NCBI GenBank assembly: GCA_041920465.1
Contig: JBHGXW010000029.1
Coordinates: 43,038 to 107,037, forward strand
Reading direction: 5' to 3'
From: Brevibacillus_H sp041920465
GTDB lineage: Bacteria > Bacillota > Bacilli > Brevibacillales > Brevibacillaceae
Length of the DNA stretch: 64,000 nucleotides
The notes beneath the pieces were generated by a model. That model did not search any database, was not told the DNA's origin, and saw only the letters and a list, made by a program, of their open reading frames with translations. Positions 42,005-51,354 of the stretch are shown one piece after another (within the stretch, counting starts at the first letter, position 1; each line of letters starts with the position of its first letter). Position numbers and translations under genes: made by a program.

Positions 42005-42502
42005 ATGCGTATCGACCCTAGCAAATTAGAGCTAGAAGAAAAAGTCGTCGCCGTTAACCGCGTTGCGAAAGTGGTTAAAGGTGGTCGTCGTTTCAGCTTC
42101 AGCGCATTAGTCGTTGTGGGCGATAAGAACGGTCACGTAGGCGCAGGTATGGGGAAAGCCCAAGAAGTACCAGACGCTATCCGCAAAGCGATTGAAGACG
42201 CGAAGAAAAACTTAATTCGCGTACCATTGAAAGGCACTACTATTCCTCATGAAGTACTCTGCCACTTCGGTTCCGGTAAAGTACTCATTAAGCCAGCATC
42301 TGAAGGTACTGGAGTTATCGCTGGCGGCCCAGTTCGTGCGGTACTCGAACTTGCTGGTGTAGGCGATGTATTAAGCAAATCTTTGGGATCCAACAACCCA
42401 ATCAACATGGTTAACGCAACTCTGGAAGGTCTGAAGCGCCTGAAAACCGCTGATGAAGTGGCTAAGTTGCGTGGCAAATCTGTTGAGGAACTGTTAGGTT
42501 AA
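42005..42502 (+). CDS. rpsE: 30S ribosomal protein S5
   Basis: A 165-aa S5 at the mRNA entry site. The loop KVVKGGRRFSFSALVVVGD, where spectinomycin-resistance changes occur, is intact. AAGGAGGG precedes the ATG. Confidence 0.98.
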   Translation: MRIDPSKLELEEKVVAVNRVAKVVKGGRRFSFSALVVVGDKNGHVGAGMGKAQEVPDAIRKAIEDAKKNLIRVPLKGTTIPHEVLCHFGSGKVLIKPASEGTGVIAGGPVRAVLELAGVGDVLSKSLGSNNPINMVNATLEGLKRLKTADEVAKLRGKSVEELLG

Positions 42503-42518
42503 AAGGAGGGAACGGGAA

Positions 42519-42707
42519 ATGGCTAAGCAATTGCAAATCACCCTCAAACGTAGCCTGATCGGTCGTACAGTTGACCAACAGGATACGGTGAAAGCCCTCG
42601 GCCTTCGCAAAATTCATCAAACCGTTGTAAAACAAGACAACCCAGCGATTCGCGGGATGATCTTTAAAGTAAAACATCTTGTTGAAGTTACTGAAGTTGA
42701 AGCATAA
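42519..42707 (+). CDS. rpmD: 50S ribosomal protein L30
   Basis: A 62-aa L30: LQITLKRSLIGRTVDQQDTV then KALGLRKIHQTVV is diagnostic of the bacterial family. AAAGGAGGG upstream. Lies between rpsE and rplO as usual. Confidence 0.97.
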   Translation: MAKQLQITLKRSLIGRTVDQQDTVKALGLRKIHQTVVKQDNPAIRGMIFKVKHLVEVTEVEA

Positions 42708-42738
42708 GTAAGATTCTCATAGTTAGGAGGTGCAACGT

Positions 42739-43179
42739 ATGAAATTGCATGAACTGAAACCAGCTGAAGGTTCCCGTCACACTCGCAAACGTATCGGTCG
42801 TGGTATCGGTAGCGGAACTGGTAAAACCGCTGGTAAAGGTCACAAAGGTCAAAACGCTCGTTCCGGCGGTGGAGTACGCCCAGGATTTGAGGGTGGTCAA
42901 AACCCGCTGTACCGTCGTTTGCCTAAGCGCGGTTTCACTAACATCACACGGAAAGAGTATGCGATTGTTAGCTTAGATGCCTTGAATCGCTTTGAGGAAG
43001 GTACTGTAGTAACTCCGGAACTCTTGAAAGAAACTGGTGTTATCAGTGCTCTTCGTGATGGTGTAAAAGTATTGGCAAATGGTGAACTGAAAGTGAAGCT
43101 TACTGTGAAAGCTCACAAGTTCTCCAGCACGGCTGCTGAGAAGATCGCACAAGTCGGTGGAACAACCGAGGTGATCTAA
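42739..43179 (+). CDS. rplO: 50S ribosomal protein L15
   Basis: A 146-aa late-assembly protein. KLHELKPAEGSRHTRKRIGR and the Gly-rich GHKGQNARSGGGVRPGFEGG are diagnostic. TAGGAGGTG precedes the ATG at 42739. The stop TAA overlaps the secY ATG. Confidence 0.97.
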   Translation: MKLHELKPAEGSRHTRKRIGRGIGSGTGKTAGKGHKGQNARSGGGVRPGFEGGQNPLYRRLPKRGFTNITRKEYAIVSLDALNRFEEGTVVTPELLKETGVISALRDGVKVLANGELKVKLTVKAHKFSSTAAEKIAQVGGTTEVI

Positions 43180-44474
43180 TGTTAGCCAGCCTCTCTAACA
43201 TTTTTAAAGTAGGCGACCTGCGTCGGAAGGTGGTTTTCACCCTTTTGATGCTTGTCGTCTTCCGAATTGGGAGCTTTGTTCCGGTTCCTAACATCAACAT
43301 TGAGCTATTGAAAGGCTCGACCAATAACTTTCTCGGCTTCTTAAACACCTTCTCCGGCGGGGCGATGAAGAACTTCTCGGTTTTTGCGATGGGGATTATG
43401 CCTTACATTACGGCATCAATCATCATGCAGCTTTTATCGATGGAAGTTGTTCCGAAGTTCACCCAATGGGCTAAAGAAGGTGAAGTGGGCCGCAGGAAGA
43501 TTGCACAGGTTACTCGCTATGGAACGGTCATCCTTGGTTTGATCCAATCAGTTGGAATGACATTCGGTTTTAACCGGATGTACCCAGGTTTGGTATTGGA
43601 TGAGTCGGTAGGCAGTTATGCGTTAATTGCCATCACCCTTACCGCTGGAACGGCCTTCCTAATGTGGATGGGTGAGCAAATTACGGAAAAGGGCATTGGT
43701 AATGGAATTTCCATTATCATCTTGGCTGGTATTATCGCAGGAATTCCACGCGGGGTCGAAACGGTATTTACCACTCTTTTCACGAATGTAGCTGGCGCGA
43801 TCTTCTTTAGCATCATGAAACTAGTGCTTATCTTCCTGGGAGTTGTCGCGATAGTAGTAGGAGTTATTTTTATGCACCAGGGTATCCGCAAAATTCCGGT
43901 ACAGTACGCAAAACGCGTTGTTGGCCGCAAGATGTACGGTGGACAATCCACTCACATCCCGCTCAAAGTCAACTCTGCCGGTGTAATTCCGGTTATTTTT
44001 GCGATTTCACTGGTTATTTTCCCTGCTACAATTGCAAGTTTCTGGGCTGATCCATCCGGACAAGGAATTGCCAACTGGATTTATCACAACTTCCAAATCA
44101 GCTCACCGCTTGGTATGACGCTTTACGCGATTCTGATTCTCGGATTCACTTACTTCTACACGTTTGTGCAGATTAATCCCGTACAAATGGCGGAGAACAT
44201 GAGAAAAAATGGTGGATACATCCCTGGGATCCGTCCTGGTAAGAACACCGAGGTATACATTACGCGTACTTTGAACCGCCTTACACTAGCAGGCGCGTTA
44301 TTCCTGGCTGCCATTTCGATTCTGCCGTTTATGTTCAGCGCAGTGGCAGGAATGCCTCAGCAGGTATATATTGGAGGTACCTCATTGCTTATCGTGATCG
44401 GGGTTACATTGGATACCATGAAACAGATCGAAAGCCAGTTGATTAAGCGCCACTACAAAGGGTTTATTAAGTAG
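43179..44474 (+). CDS. secY: Preprotein translocase subunit SecY
   Basis: The 431-aa channel subunit of the Sec translocon, with ten membrane helices. The plug/helix 2 region (FSVFAMGIMPYITASIIMQL), GEQITEKGIGNGISIIIL and the C-terminal NPVQMAENMRKNGGYIPGIR are diagnostic. Its start overlaps the rplO stop by one base, so translation is coupled to ribosomal-protein synthesis. Confidence 0.98.
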   Translation: MLASLSNIFKVGDLRRKVVFTLLMLVVFRIGSFVPVPNINIELLKGSTNNFLGFLNTFSGGAMKNFSVFAMGIMPYITASIIMQLLSMEVVPKFTQWAKEGEVGRRKIAQVTRYGTVILGLIQSVGMTFGFNRMYPGLVLDESVGSYALIAITLTAGTAFLMWMGEQITEKGIGNGISIIILAGIIAGIPRGVETVFTTLFTNVAGAIFFSIMKLVLIFLGVVAIVVGVIFMHQGIRKIPVQYAKRVVGRKMYGGQSTHIPLKVNSAGVIPVIFAISLVIFPATIASFWADPSGQGIANWIYHNFQISSPLGMTLYAILILGFTYFYTFVQINPVQMAENMRKNGGYIPGIRPGKNTEVYITRTLNRLTLAGALFLAAISILPFMFSAVAGMPQQVYIGGTSLLIVIGVTLDTMKQIESQLIKRHYKGFIK

Positions 44475-44543
44475 CAAGTAACTTTGGATGTTTATAATGA
44501 AGAAAAATAGATTTTCTTCTGAACGGACGGAGGGGGATGGACG

Positions 44544-45188
44544 ATGAATATCATTCTGATGGGCTTACCTGGAGCCGGTAAAGGTACACAGGCGGAGCGT
44601 ATCGTACAAGAGTTCAATATCCCACACATCTCAACAGGTGATATGTTTCGAGCTGCCGTAAAAAATGAAACACCACTGGGATTGGAAGCGAAGTCTTACA
44701 TGGACAAGGGGCTTTTGGTACCGGATGAAGTGGTAATTGGCATTGTTCGTGAACGCCTGAGTAAAGATGATTGTGAAAAAGGATTCCTGTTGGACGGCTT
44801 TCCGCGTACGGTTCCTCAAGCTGAAGCATTGACGGCAACATTGAATGACATGGGACGCCAAATTGATCATGTCGTCAACATTGATGTAGACCGCGGCATT
44901 CTGATTGAGCGTTTGACTGGCCGTTGGATTTGCCCGATTTGCGGATCCAGTTATCACACCATCTTTAATCCACCAAAAGTGGAAGGGATTTGCGATAAAG
45001 ATGGCGGTAAGCTATACCAGCGTGATGATGATAAAATCGAAGTGGTTGCACAACGCCTTGATGTAAACATTGCGCAATCACAACCGCTGATTGATTACTA
45101 TTCAACACAGGGGCTGCTTCGCAACGTGAATGGGGAGCAAGATATCGAGGTAGTTTTCGCCGAGATCGCCTCAATATTGAGAGGTTAA
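44544..45188 (+). CDS. adk: Adenylate kinase
   Basis: Interconverts ATP+AMP and 2 ADP. The 214-aa long-form enzyme has the P-loop GLPGAGKGT (7-15) and a zinc lid with C130, C133, C150 and D153, the same Cys3-Asp set as in B. subtilis. GGAGGGGG is upstream. Located between secY and map as in B. subtilis. Confidence 0.98.
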   Translation: MNIILMGLPGAGKGTQAERIVQEFNIPHISTGDMFRAAVKNETPLGLEAKSYMDKGLLVPDEVVIGIVRERLSKDDCEKGFLLDGFPRTVPQAEALTATLNDMGRQIDHVVNIDVDRGILIERLTGRWICPICGSSYHTIFNPPKVEGICDKDGGKLYQRDDDKIEVVAQRLDVNIAQSQPLIDYYSTQGLLRNVNGEQDIEVVFAEIASILRG

Positions 45189-45194
45189 GCGATA

Positions 45195-45941
45195 ATGATC
45201 ATTCTAAAATCAAGAATGGAAATTGATATCATGCGCGAAGCAGGGCGCATTGTCGCTTTAACTCATCAGGAGCTGGCCAAAGCGATTAAGCCAGGAGTTA
45301 CCACGAAGCAGCTGGATGAATTGGCCGAAACCTTTATTCGCAGTAAGGGAGCAGTACCGTCCTTCAAGGGCTACGGTGGCTTTCCGGGTAGTATTTGTGC
45401 TTCAGTCAATGAGGAACTCGTACATGGGATTCCAGGCAAACGGGTTTTGCATGAGGGAGATATCATCAGCATTGATATCGGAGCTCAGCTGGAAGGATAC
45501 CATGGTGATTCAGCTTGGACGTACGCGGTCGGCAAGATTTCTGAAGAAGATCAACGCTTGATGAAAGTAACAGAAGAGTCCCTGTACAAGGGATTGGAGA
45601 AAGCAATTCCTGGTGGACGCCTTTCTGACATTTCTCATGCGATTCAGATTCATGCTGAAGCAGCCGGTTTCTCGATTGTTCGTGAATATGTGGGGCATGG
45701 TGTTGGTCGAGGCTTACACGAAGATCCGCAAATTCCTAACTATGGACCGCCTGGACGTGGACCAAGACTGAAACCGGGTATGGTTTTGGCGATCGAACCG
45801 ATGGTAAATGCCGGTGAACGATATGTCCGTACATTGGAAGACAACTGGACGGTCGTAACGGTTGACGGTAAGAATTGTACTCATTATGAGCATACCATTG
45901 CGATTACGGAAGATGGATACGAGATCTTGACTAGGCCGTAA
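45195..45941 (+). CDS. map: Methionine aminopeptidase, type I
   Basis: Removes the initiator Met from nascent proteins. The 248-aa enzyme has metal ligands D94 (ISIDIG), D105 (YHGDSAWT), the His in YVGHGVGRGLHE and Glu residues in LAIEPMVNAG and HYEHTIAI. It starts 6 bp after adk with only a weak ribosome-binding site, so coupling is likely. The KOW-domain protein gene found between map and infA in some Bacillota is absent: the 73-bp spacer holds no frame. Confidence 0.97.
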   Translation: MIILKSRMEIDIMREAGRIVALTHQELAKAIKPGVTTKQLDELAETFIRSKGAVPSFKGYGGFPGSICASVNEELVHGIPGKRVLHEGDIISIDIGAQLEGYHGDSAWTYAVGKISEEDQRLMKVTEESLYKGLEKAIPGGRLSDISHAIQIHAEAAGFSIVREYVGHGVGRGLHEDPQIPNYGPPGRGPRLKPGMVLAIEPMVNAGERYVRTLEDNWTVVTVDGKNCTHYEHTIAITEDGYEILTRP

Positions 45942-46014
45942 CGTTGATAGAATGGATACCGACGTATACCTAGGCTCATGGTCTGACTGAAGAAAATACG
46001 AAAGGAGATTAAGG

Positions 46015-46233
46015 ATGGCCAAGGACGATGTAATTGAAGTAGAAGGTACTGTGATCGAGCCATTGCCAAATGCAATGTTTCGTGTTGAATTAGAGAATGG
46101 TCACAAAGTGCTGGCACATGTTTCTGGCAAAATTCGCATGCATTTTATCCGAATCCTTCCGGGGGATAAAGTAACTGTAGAATTGTCGCCTTATGATTTG
46201 ACTCGCGGTCGTATTACCTACCGCTATAAATAG
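46015..46233 (+). CDS. infA: Translation initiation factor IF-1
   Basis: A 72-aa S1/OB-fold protein blocking the A site during initiation. MAKDDVIEVEGTVIEPLPNA and GKIRMHFIRILPGDKVTVEL are near-invariant. AAGGAG precedes the ATG. Confidence 0.98.
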   Translation: MAKDDVIEVEGTVIEPLPNAMFRVELENGHKVLAHVSGKIRMHFIRILPGDKVTVELSPYDLTRGRITYRYK

Positions 46234-46265
46234 TACACAACCCCTAAAAGAGGGAGGCAAGAACC

Positions 46266-46379
46266 ATGAAAGTGAGACCGTCGGTTAAACCGATTTGCGA
46301 AAAATGCAAGGTCATTCGTCGTAAAGGGAACGTAATGGTTATTTGTGAAAACCCAAAGCATAAGCAAAAACAAGGGTAA
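46266..46379 (+). CDS. rpmJ: 50S ribosomal protein L36
   Basis: A 37-aa zinc-binding protein, MKVRPSVKPICEKCKVIRRK and onward, with ligands C11, C14, C27 and H32, so the zinc site is complete. GGGAGG lies upstream. It is too short for simple gene finders but is exactly in its usual place between infA and rpsM. Confidence 0.96.
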   Translation: MKVRPSVKPICEKCKVIRRKGNVMVICENPKHKQKQG

Positions 46380-46402
46380 TTCCAAGGAGGTGCTTTTACA
46401 GC

Positions 46403-46771
46403 ATGGCACGTATTGCAGGCGTTGACTTGCCTCGCGAAAAACGCGTGGAGATTGCATTGACCTATATCTTCGGTATCGGTCGTCCCACGTCCCAACGTAT
46501 TCTGGCTGAAACCGGCATTAACCCTGATACTCGCGTTCGCGATCTGACTGAAGACGAAGTAAGCAAACTTCGTGACTTCATCGATAAGAACATCAAAGTT
46601 GAAGGGGATCTTCGCCGTGAAGTTTCTCTGAACATCAAACGTTTGATGGAAATTGGATGCTACCGTGGTATCCGTCATCGTCGTGGTCTGCCGGTTCGCG
46701 GACAACGCTCTAAAACAAATGCTCGTACACGTAAAGGCCCACGTCGTACGGTTGCTAACAAGAAGAAGTAA
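46403..46771 (+). CDS. rpsM: 30S ribosomal protein S13
   Basis: A 122-aa S13 of the 30S head, forming bridges to the large subunit. MARIAGVDLPREKRVEIALT and the basic tail with RHRRGLPVRGQRSKTNART are diagnostic. AAGGAGG is upstream. Confidence 0.98.
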   Translation: MARIAGVDLPREKRVEIALTYIFGIGRPTSQRILAETGINPDTRVRDLTEDEVSKLRDFIDKNIKVEGDLRREVSLNIKRLMEIGCYRGIRHRRGLPVRGQRSKTNARTRKGPRRTVANKKK

Positions 46772-46786
46772 GGGGGGTAAACTGAC

Positions 46787-47188
46787 ATGGCGAAAAGAAA
46801 ACAAGCGACTGCTACTCGTACCCGTCGTCGTGACCGCAAGAATGTTGAAACTGGCGTAGCACATATCCGTTCTACGTTTAACAACACGATTGTGACTATC
46901 ACTGACCCACATGGTAACGCAATCTCTTGGTCCAGCGCAGGTGCCCTCGGCTTTAAAGGCTCCCGTAAGAGCACACCGTTTGCTGCTCAAATGGCGGCTG
47001 AAACTGCCGCAAAAACTGCTATGGAACACGGTATGCGTTCTTGTGAAGTTCTGGTTAAAGGACCAGGTGCTGGTCGTGAAGCAGCAATCCGCTCTTTGCA
47101 AGCAGCTGGCTTGGAAGTTAACATGATTAAAGATGTTACACCAATCCCGCACAACGGCTGCCGTCCACCAAAACGTCGCCGCGTGTAA
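46787..47188 (+). CDS. rpsK: 30S ribosomal protein S11
   Basis: A 133-aa S11 of the platform, lining the E site. GVAHIRSTFNNTIVTITD and the C-terminal DVTPIPHNGCRPPKRRRV are diagnostic. AGGGGGG precedes the ATG. Confidence 0.98.
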   Translation: MAKRKQATATRTRRRDRKNVETGVAHIRSTFNNTIVTITDPHGNAISWSSAGALGFKGSRKSTPFAAQMAAETAAKTAMEHGMRSCEVLVKGPGAGREAAIRSLQAAGLEVNMIKDVTPIPHNGCRPPKRRRV

Positions 47189-47291
47189 TCGGGTTTATAA
47201 AGTTCAGAACATGTCCATACTAGAATGGTAGATTCTGCTTTTTTGGCTTGACATGCACGCACACAGTAAACCGCCGAAGGAAATTCCTGGA

Positions 47292-47311
47292 TGGGCTTAA
47301 AGGTAAGCCCA
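47292..47311 (+). repeat. Perfect hairpin between rpsK and rpoA
   Basis: TGGGCTTA, AAGG, TAAGCCCA: an 8-bp perfect stem with a 4-nt loop and no T-run, about 25 nt before the rpoA ribosome-binding site. It could be a processing or regulatory hairpin. The 160-bp spacer otherwise shows no clear promoter. Confidence 0.5.
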
Positions 47312-47348
47312 CCCTTGAATTTCGACGTTTTGAAGGAGGGTTTGTTTA

Positions 47349-48293
47349 ATGATAGAAATAGAAAAACCAAGAATCGAGGTTGTGGAAGTAAACGACGACA
47401 ATTTGTACGGTAAATTCGTCGTTGAACCACTTGAGCGTGGTTACGGTACAACCCTTGGCAATTCACTCAGACGTATTCTCCTGTCATCTTTGCCAGGTGC
47501 TGCCGTTACGTCTGTACAAATTGACGGTGTTCTGCACGAGTTCTCGACTGTTCCTGGCGTTGTCGAAGACGTTACGGAAATTATTCTCAATATCAAGGGA
47601 ATGGCTCTCAAGATCCATTCTGATGAAGAGAAGATTCTCGAAATTGACGCGGAAGGCGAAGGGGTAGTTAAGGCAGGAGACATTCGTGCTGATAGTGATG
47701 TAGAGATCTTAAACCCTGATCTCCACATTGCTACACTGTCTGAAGGCGGTCGTCTGCACATTCGCATGACAGCTGGACGTGGTCGTGGATATGTTCAAGC
47801 GGATGGCAACAAATCAGAAGACCAACCAATCGGTGTGATTCCGATTGATTCGATTTATACACCGATCAAGCGTGTGAACTATCAAGTAGAGAATACTCGT
47901 GTTGGTCAAATGACCAACTATGATAAGTTGACCCTTGAGGTGTGGACGAATGGTAGCATCCGTCCTGAAGAGGCCGTTAGCCTCGGAGCAAAAATCATGA
48001 CTGAACATCTCAATCTCTTTGTTGGCTTGACCGATGAAGCGAAAGATGCAGAGATCATGGTAGAAAAAGAAGAAGATAAGAAAGAAAAAGTTCTGGAAAT
48101 GACCATTGAAGAACTTGATCTTTCTGTTCGTTCCTATAACTGCTTGAAACGTGCTGGCATCAACACGGTTCAAGAGTTAACACAAAAATCCGAAGAGGAT
48201 ATGATGAAAGTCCGTAACTTGGGACGTAAATCTCTTGAGGAAGTGCAAGAGAAGCTGGCTGAATTAGGCCTTTCCTTACGTATGGAAGACTAA
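47349..48293 (+). CDS. rpoA: DNA-directed RNA polymerase subunit alpha
   Basis: A 314-aa alpha subunit. The N-terminal dimerisation/assembly domain includes VEPLERGYGTTLGNSLRRIL; an acidic linker (KEEDKKEKV) leads to the C-terminal domain that binds UP elements and activators (LDLSVRSYNCLKRAGINTV). AAGGAGGG is upstream. Confidence 0.98.
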   Translation: MIEIEKPRIEVVEVNDDNLYGKFVVEPLERGYGTTLGNSLRRILLSSLPGAAVTSVQIDGVLHEFSTVPGVVEDVTEIILNIKGMALKIHSDEEKILEIDAEGEGVVKAGDIRADSDVEILNPDLHIATLSEGGRLHIRMTAGRGRGYVQADGNKSEDQPIGVIPIDSIYTPIKRVNYQVENTRVGQMTNYDKLTLEVWTNGSIRPEEAVSLGAKIMTEHLNLFVGLTDEAKDAEIMVEKEEDKKEKVLEMTIEELDLSVRSYNCLKRAGINTVQELTQKSEEDMMKVRNLGRKSLEEVQEKLAELGLSLRMED

Positions 48294-48383
48294 CATTCGG
48301 CTCGGCGCATTTACGTACTTGTACGGATTGTCGTTTTGGCACAATATTAGAAGCAGATTTGGCAGTAAAAGGGAGGTAAAACA

Positions 48384-48743
48384 ATGGCATACCGTAAATT
48401 GGGTCGTAGAAGTGCGGCTCGTAAGGCGCTGTTTCGCGACTTGGTAACGGATCTTATCATCAACGAACGCATTGAAACAACTGAGATGAAGGCGAAAGAA
48501 GTTCGTTCGATTGCTGAGAAGATGATTACGCTCGCGAAACGCGGCGATCTGCACGCTCGTCGTCAAGTAGCTGCTTTTGTACGTAAAGAAGTTGCGACTG
48601 CAGAAGGCCGCGATGCTGTGCAAAAGCTGTTTGATGAAATCGCACCACGTTTTGCTGAACGCAATGGCGGATACACTCGTATCCTCAAAATTGGTCCTCG
48701 CCGTGGCGACGCTGCACCAATGGCGTATTTGGAATTAGTTTAA
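48384..48743 (+). CDS. rplQ: 50S ribosomal protein L17
   Basis: A 119-aa L17 at the tunnel exit. MAYRKLGRRSAARKALFRDL and TRILKIGPRRGDAAPMA are diagnostic. GGGAGG precedes the ATG. It ends the alpha cluster, and a terminator follows. Confidence 0.98.
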   Translation: MAYRKLGRRSAARKALFRDLVTDLIINERIETTEMKAKEVRSIAEKMITLAKRGDLHARRQVAAFVRKEVATAEGRDAVQKLFDEIAPRFAERNGGYTRILKIGPRRGDAAPMAYLELV

Positions 48744-48767
48744 TAGTGCGTTGTAGCTGGAAAAGGG

Positions 48768-48817
48768 TGAGGGCAGAGTCTGTATGAACAGATTCTGATT
48801 CGTGCCCTTTTTTCTTT
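48768..48817 (+). terminator. Terminator after rplQ
   Basis: GGGCA pairs with TGCCC at the base and AGTCTGT with ACAGATT in the upper stem; TTTTTTCTTTTT follows. It probably ends the long ribosomal transcript. Confidence 0.75.
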
Positions 48818-48836
48818 TTGGCAAAGATCCGGGGAT

Positions 48837-49700
48837 GTGAAACGCATCATGAAACAAGAATCCGCTGTAATAGCGAAGGAAGTCTCTTTTCAATATGAAA
48901 ATGATCGGACGGAGCGTGGTTTGGTAATCGAGCAGTTAAGCCTTGAATTGGAGAAAGGGGCATTTATCTCTATTATTGGGCATAACGGTTCGGGAAAATC
49001 AACCTTGGCAAAGTTGATCAACGCCTTGTTGCTCCCAACAGAAGGCACTTTGATCGTTTCCGGGTTCAATACCCGTAATGAGCAGCTGTTATGGGAGATA
49101 AGACAGCAGGTAGGTATGGTGTTCCAAAACCCGGACAACCAGATTGTCGGCGTAACGGTCGAAGACGATGTGGCATTTGGTTTGGAGAACATGGGAGTAG
49201 ACCCCAAAGAAATGCGGGATATGATCCGGAAGTCTTTGCAATCGGTGCAGATGGAAGCGTACGCGGATCGGCAGCCCCATCACTTGTCAGGCGGCCAGAA
49301 GCAGCGTGTTGCTATCGCCGGTATCATTGCGATGCGCCCTTCCATTATTATTTTGGATGAAGCAACAGCCATGCTTGATCCCCAGGGGAAACAGGAAGTC
49401 ATGTCGCTGGTTCACCGGTTAAACCGGGAGGAAGGGATTACGGTCATTCACATTACGCATTTTCCCGAAGAGACGCTTCAGTCGGATCGGGTGATCGTCA
49501 TGAATGCAGGCAAAGTATTTCTTGACGGTAAGCCGAGTGAAGTATACGCCGATGTGGAGCGCCTGAACAAAATTGGGCTGGATGTTCCGCTATCCGTCCG
49601 GTTATCTCATCGGCTGCAAAGACAAGGGATTCAAATAAATCCGGTGCTTCATCGAGAGGAGTTGGTTGGCGAACTATGCAAATTACTCTCGAGAACGTAA
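48837..49700 (+). CDS. ecfA1: Energy-coupling factor transporter ATPase EcfA1
   Basis: One of two ATPases of the group II ECF module that powers vitamin uptake with many substrate-binding S components. Walker A GHNGSGKST, signature LSGGQKQR and Walker B IIILDEATAMLD are intact; the last has Ala in the position where Pro is common. The GTG at 48837 and ATG at 48849 both have weak ribosome-binding sites. Its end overlaps ecfA2 by 25 bp. Confidence 0.95.
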   Translation: MKRIMKQESAVIAKEVSFQYENDRTERGLVIEQLSLELEKGAFISIIGHNGSGKSTLAKLINALLLPTEGTLIVSGFNTRNEQLLWEIRQQVGMVFQNPDNQIVGVTVEDDVAFGLENMGVDPKEMRDMIRKSLQSVQMEAYADRQPHHLSGGQKQRVAIAGIIAMRPSIIILDEATAMLDPQGKQEVMSLVHRLNREEGITVIHITHFPEETLQSDRVIVMNAGKVFLDGKPSEVYADVERLNKIGLDVPLSVRLSHRLQRQGIQINPVLHREELVGELCKLLSRT

Positions 49701-50554
49701 CCCATGTTTATGGCAAGGGCACTCCTTTTGAAAAAGAAGCCCTGACGGATGTTTCCTTAACCATTCCGGAAGGGGCATTTGTAGGAATCATTGGGCAGAC
49801 CGGATCTGGCAAATCAACATTGATCCAGCATCTTAACGGGCTGTTAAAGCCAACGTCCGGTGTCATTCGAATGGGAGACCTGGAGATTACTCCATCCACT
49901 AAAAAAACGAATGAATGGCGCCAAATTGTTGGATTGGTTTTTCAATACCCGGAACATCAGTTGTTCGAAGAGACGATTGCCAAAGATGTGGCGTTTGGGC
50001 CTATGAATCAGCAATTGCCTCCGGAGATGGTGGAAGCAAGGGTCAGAGAAGCGCTGTCGATTGTCGGTCTTTCCTACGACGAAGTAAAGGATCGTTCCCC
50101 CTTTCAATTGAGCGGCGGCCAGATGAGAAGAGTGGCGATTGCAGGAGTATTGGCACTGCAGCCCGGCGTGTTGGTCTTGGATGAGCCGACCGCCGGGTTA
50201 GATCCTGCCGGCCGCAAAGCAATCTTGGAAGGAATTCATCAAATCCATCATGAACGAAAAATGACCACTGTTCTGGTCACTCACAGCATGGAGGAAGTAT
50301 CCCGCTACGCCGATCATTTGATTGTGATGGCAAATGGCCGCGTGGCGATGCAGGGCAAACCGGCAGAAGTGTTTGCGAACTCACAGGAGCTTCGGCAGTT
50401 GTCGCTTGATGTGCCGGAGACGGTCATGCTGATTCGAGAGCTGAACGAACAACTGCCAGAGTCGGAACAGATTCCGCTTTCTCTCTATAAGGAAGAAGAG
50501 CTGGAAGCCTATCTCGTCAAAAAGCTCACCAGTCGGAAGGGGGCAATTCGATGA
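49676..50554 (+). CDS. ecfA2: Energy-coupling factor transporter ATPase EcfA2
   Basis: The 292-aa partner ATPase. Walker A GQTGSGKST, signature LSGGQMRR and Walker B VLVLDEPTAGLD are present. It overlaps ecfA1 and its stop overlaps the ecfT start (ATGA), so the three subunits are translationally coupled. No S component is encoded here, as expected for a shared module. Confidence 0.96.
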   Translation: MQITLENVTHVYGKGTPFEKEALTDVSLTIPEGAFVGIIGQTGSGKSTLIQHLNGLLKPTSGVIRMGDLEITPSTKKTNEWRQIVGLVFQYPEHQLFEETIAKDVAFGPMNQQLPPEMVEARVREALSIVGLSYDEVKDRSPFQLSGGQMRRVAIAGVLALQPGVLVLDEPTAGLDPAGRKAILEGIHQIHHERKMTTVLVTHSMEEVSRYADHLIVMANGRVAMQGKPAEVFANSQELRQLSLDVPETVMLIRELNEQLPESEQIPLSLYKEEELEAYLVKKLTSRKGAIR

Positions 50555-51354
50555 GTGTGCTGCATAATTTCGCGATCGGTCAATATGTTCCGGGACGCTC
50601 GTTTGTTCATCGGCTGGACCCAAGGAGTAAATTGGTTTTTACGGTCCTTTTTGCCGTTCTCGTCTTTCTCGCCAACAATCCGTATTCGTACGGAATTTTG
50701 CTGCTCTTTATCGGATTGGCTGTGGCATTCTCCGGGATTTCAGCCAGGTATATCTTGAATGGATTGAAACCCGTTTGGTGGCTGATTGTGTTCACCGTTA
50801 TCGTACATCTGCTCACCACAAAAGGCGGGGCCGTATACTTCCGCTGGGGATGGTTCAGCGTGGAGGAAGAAGGAGTAAGGCAAGCCATTTACATGTCCAT
50901 TCGCTTGACGCTGCTTGTGCTGGTTAGTTCCCTATTAACACTGACTACCTCTCCGATGGACTTGACCGATGGTATGGAACGGTTGTTTAAGCCGCTTAAG
51001 AAATTGCGTGTTCCTGTACATGAAATCGCCCTTATGCTCTCGATTGCGTTGCGGTTTATTCCTACTCTTCTGGAAGAGACGGACAAGATCATGAAGGCGC
51101 AGATGGCACGCGGTGCCGATTTTGAAACCGGCAGCATTTTGAAACGTGCCAAAAATATGCTGCCAATTGTCATCCCGCTGTTCATCAGTGCCTTTCGCCG
51201 GGCGGAGGAACTTGCATTGGCGATGGAAGCACGCGGGTATCGTGGCGGTGATCATCGGACACGGCTGAGGCAGTTGCAGTTTTCTAAGCATGATGTGGTG
51301 CTAATCTTCGTCTCTTTGATCGTAATCGCTTTGATAGGATGGGGAAGGGCATGA
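50551..51354 (+). CDS. ecfT: Energy-coupling factor transporter transmembrane protein EcfT
   Basis: The 267-aa scaffold joining the ATPases to S components. Hydrophobic helices in the N-terminal half are followed by the two coupling-helix Ala-Arg-Gly motifs (QMARGADF and MEARGYRG). GGAAGGGGG is upstream. truA overlaps its last 4 bp. Confidence 0.96.
   Translation: MSVLHNFAIGQYVPGRSFVHRLDPRSKLVFTVLFAVLVFLANNPYSYGILLLFIGLAVAFSGISARYILNGLKPVWWLIVFTVIVHLLTTKGGAVYFRWGWFSVEEEGVRQAIYMSIRLTLLVLVSSLLTLTTSPMDLTDGMERLFKPLKKLRVPVHEIALMLSIALRFIPTLLEETDKIMKAQMARGADFETGSILKRAKNMLPIVIPLFISAFRRAEELALAMEARGYRGGDHRTRLRQLQFSKHDVVLIFVSLIVIALIGWGRA

Noticed and set aside
45942..46014. KOW-domain (L14e-like) protein gene expected between map and infA in some Bacillota
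   Set aside because: The 73-bp spacer holds no open frame with a start.
47244..47275. TTGACA upstream of rpoA as a promoter
   Set aside because: No acceptable -10 box at 16-19 nt.
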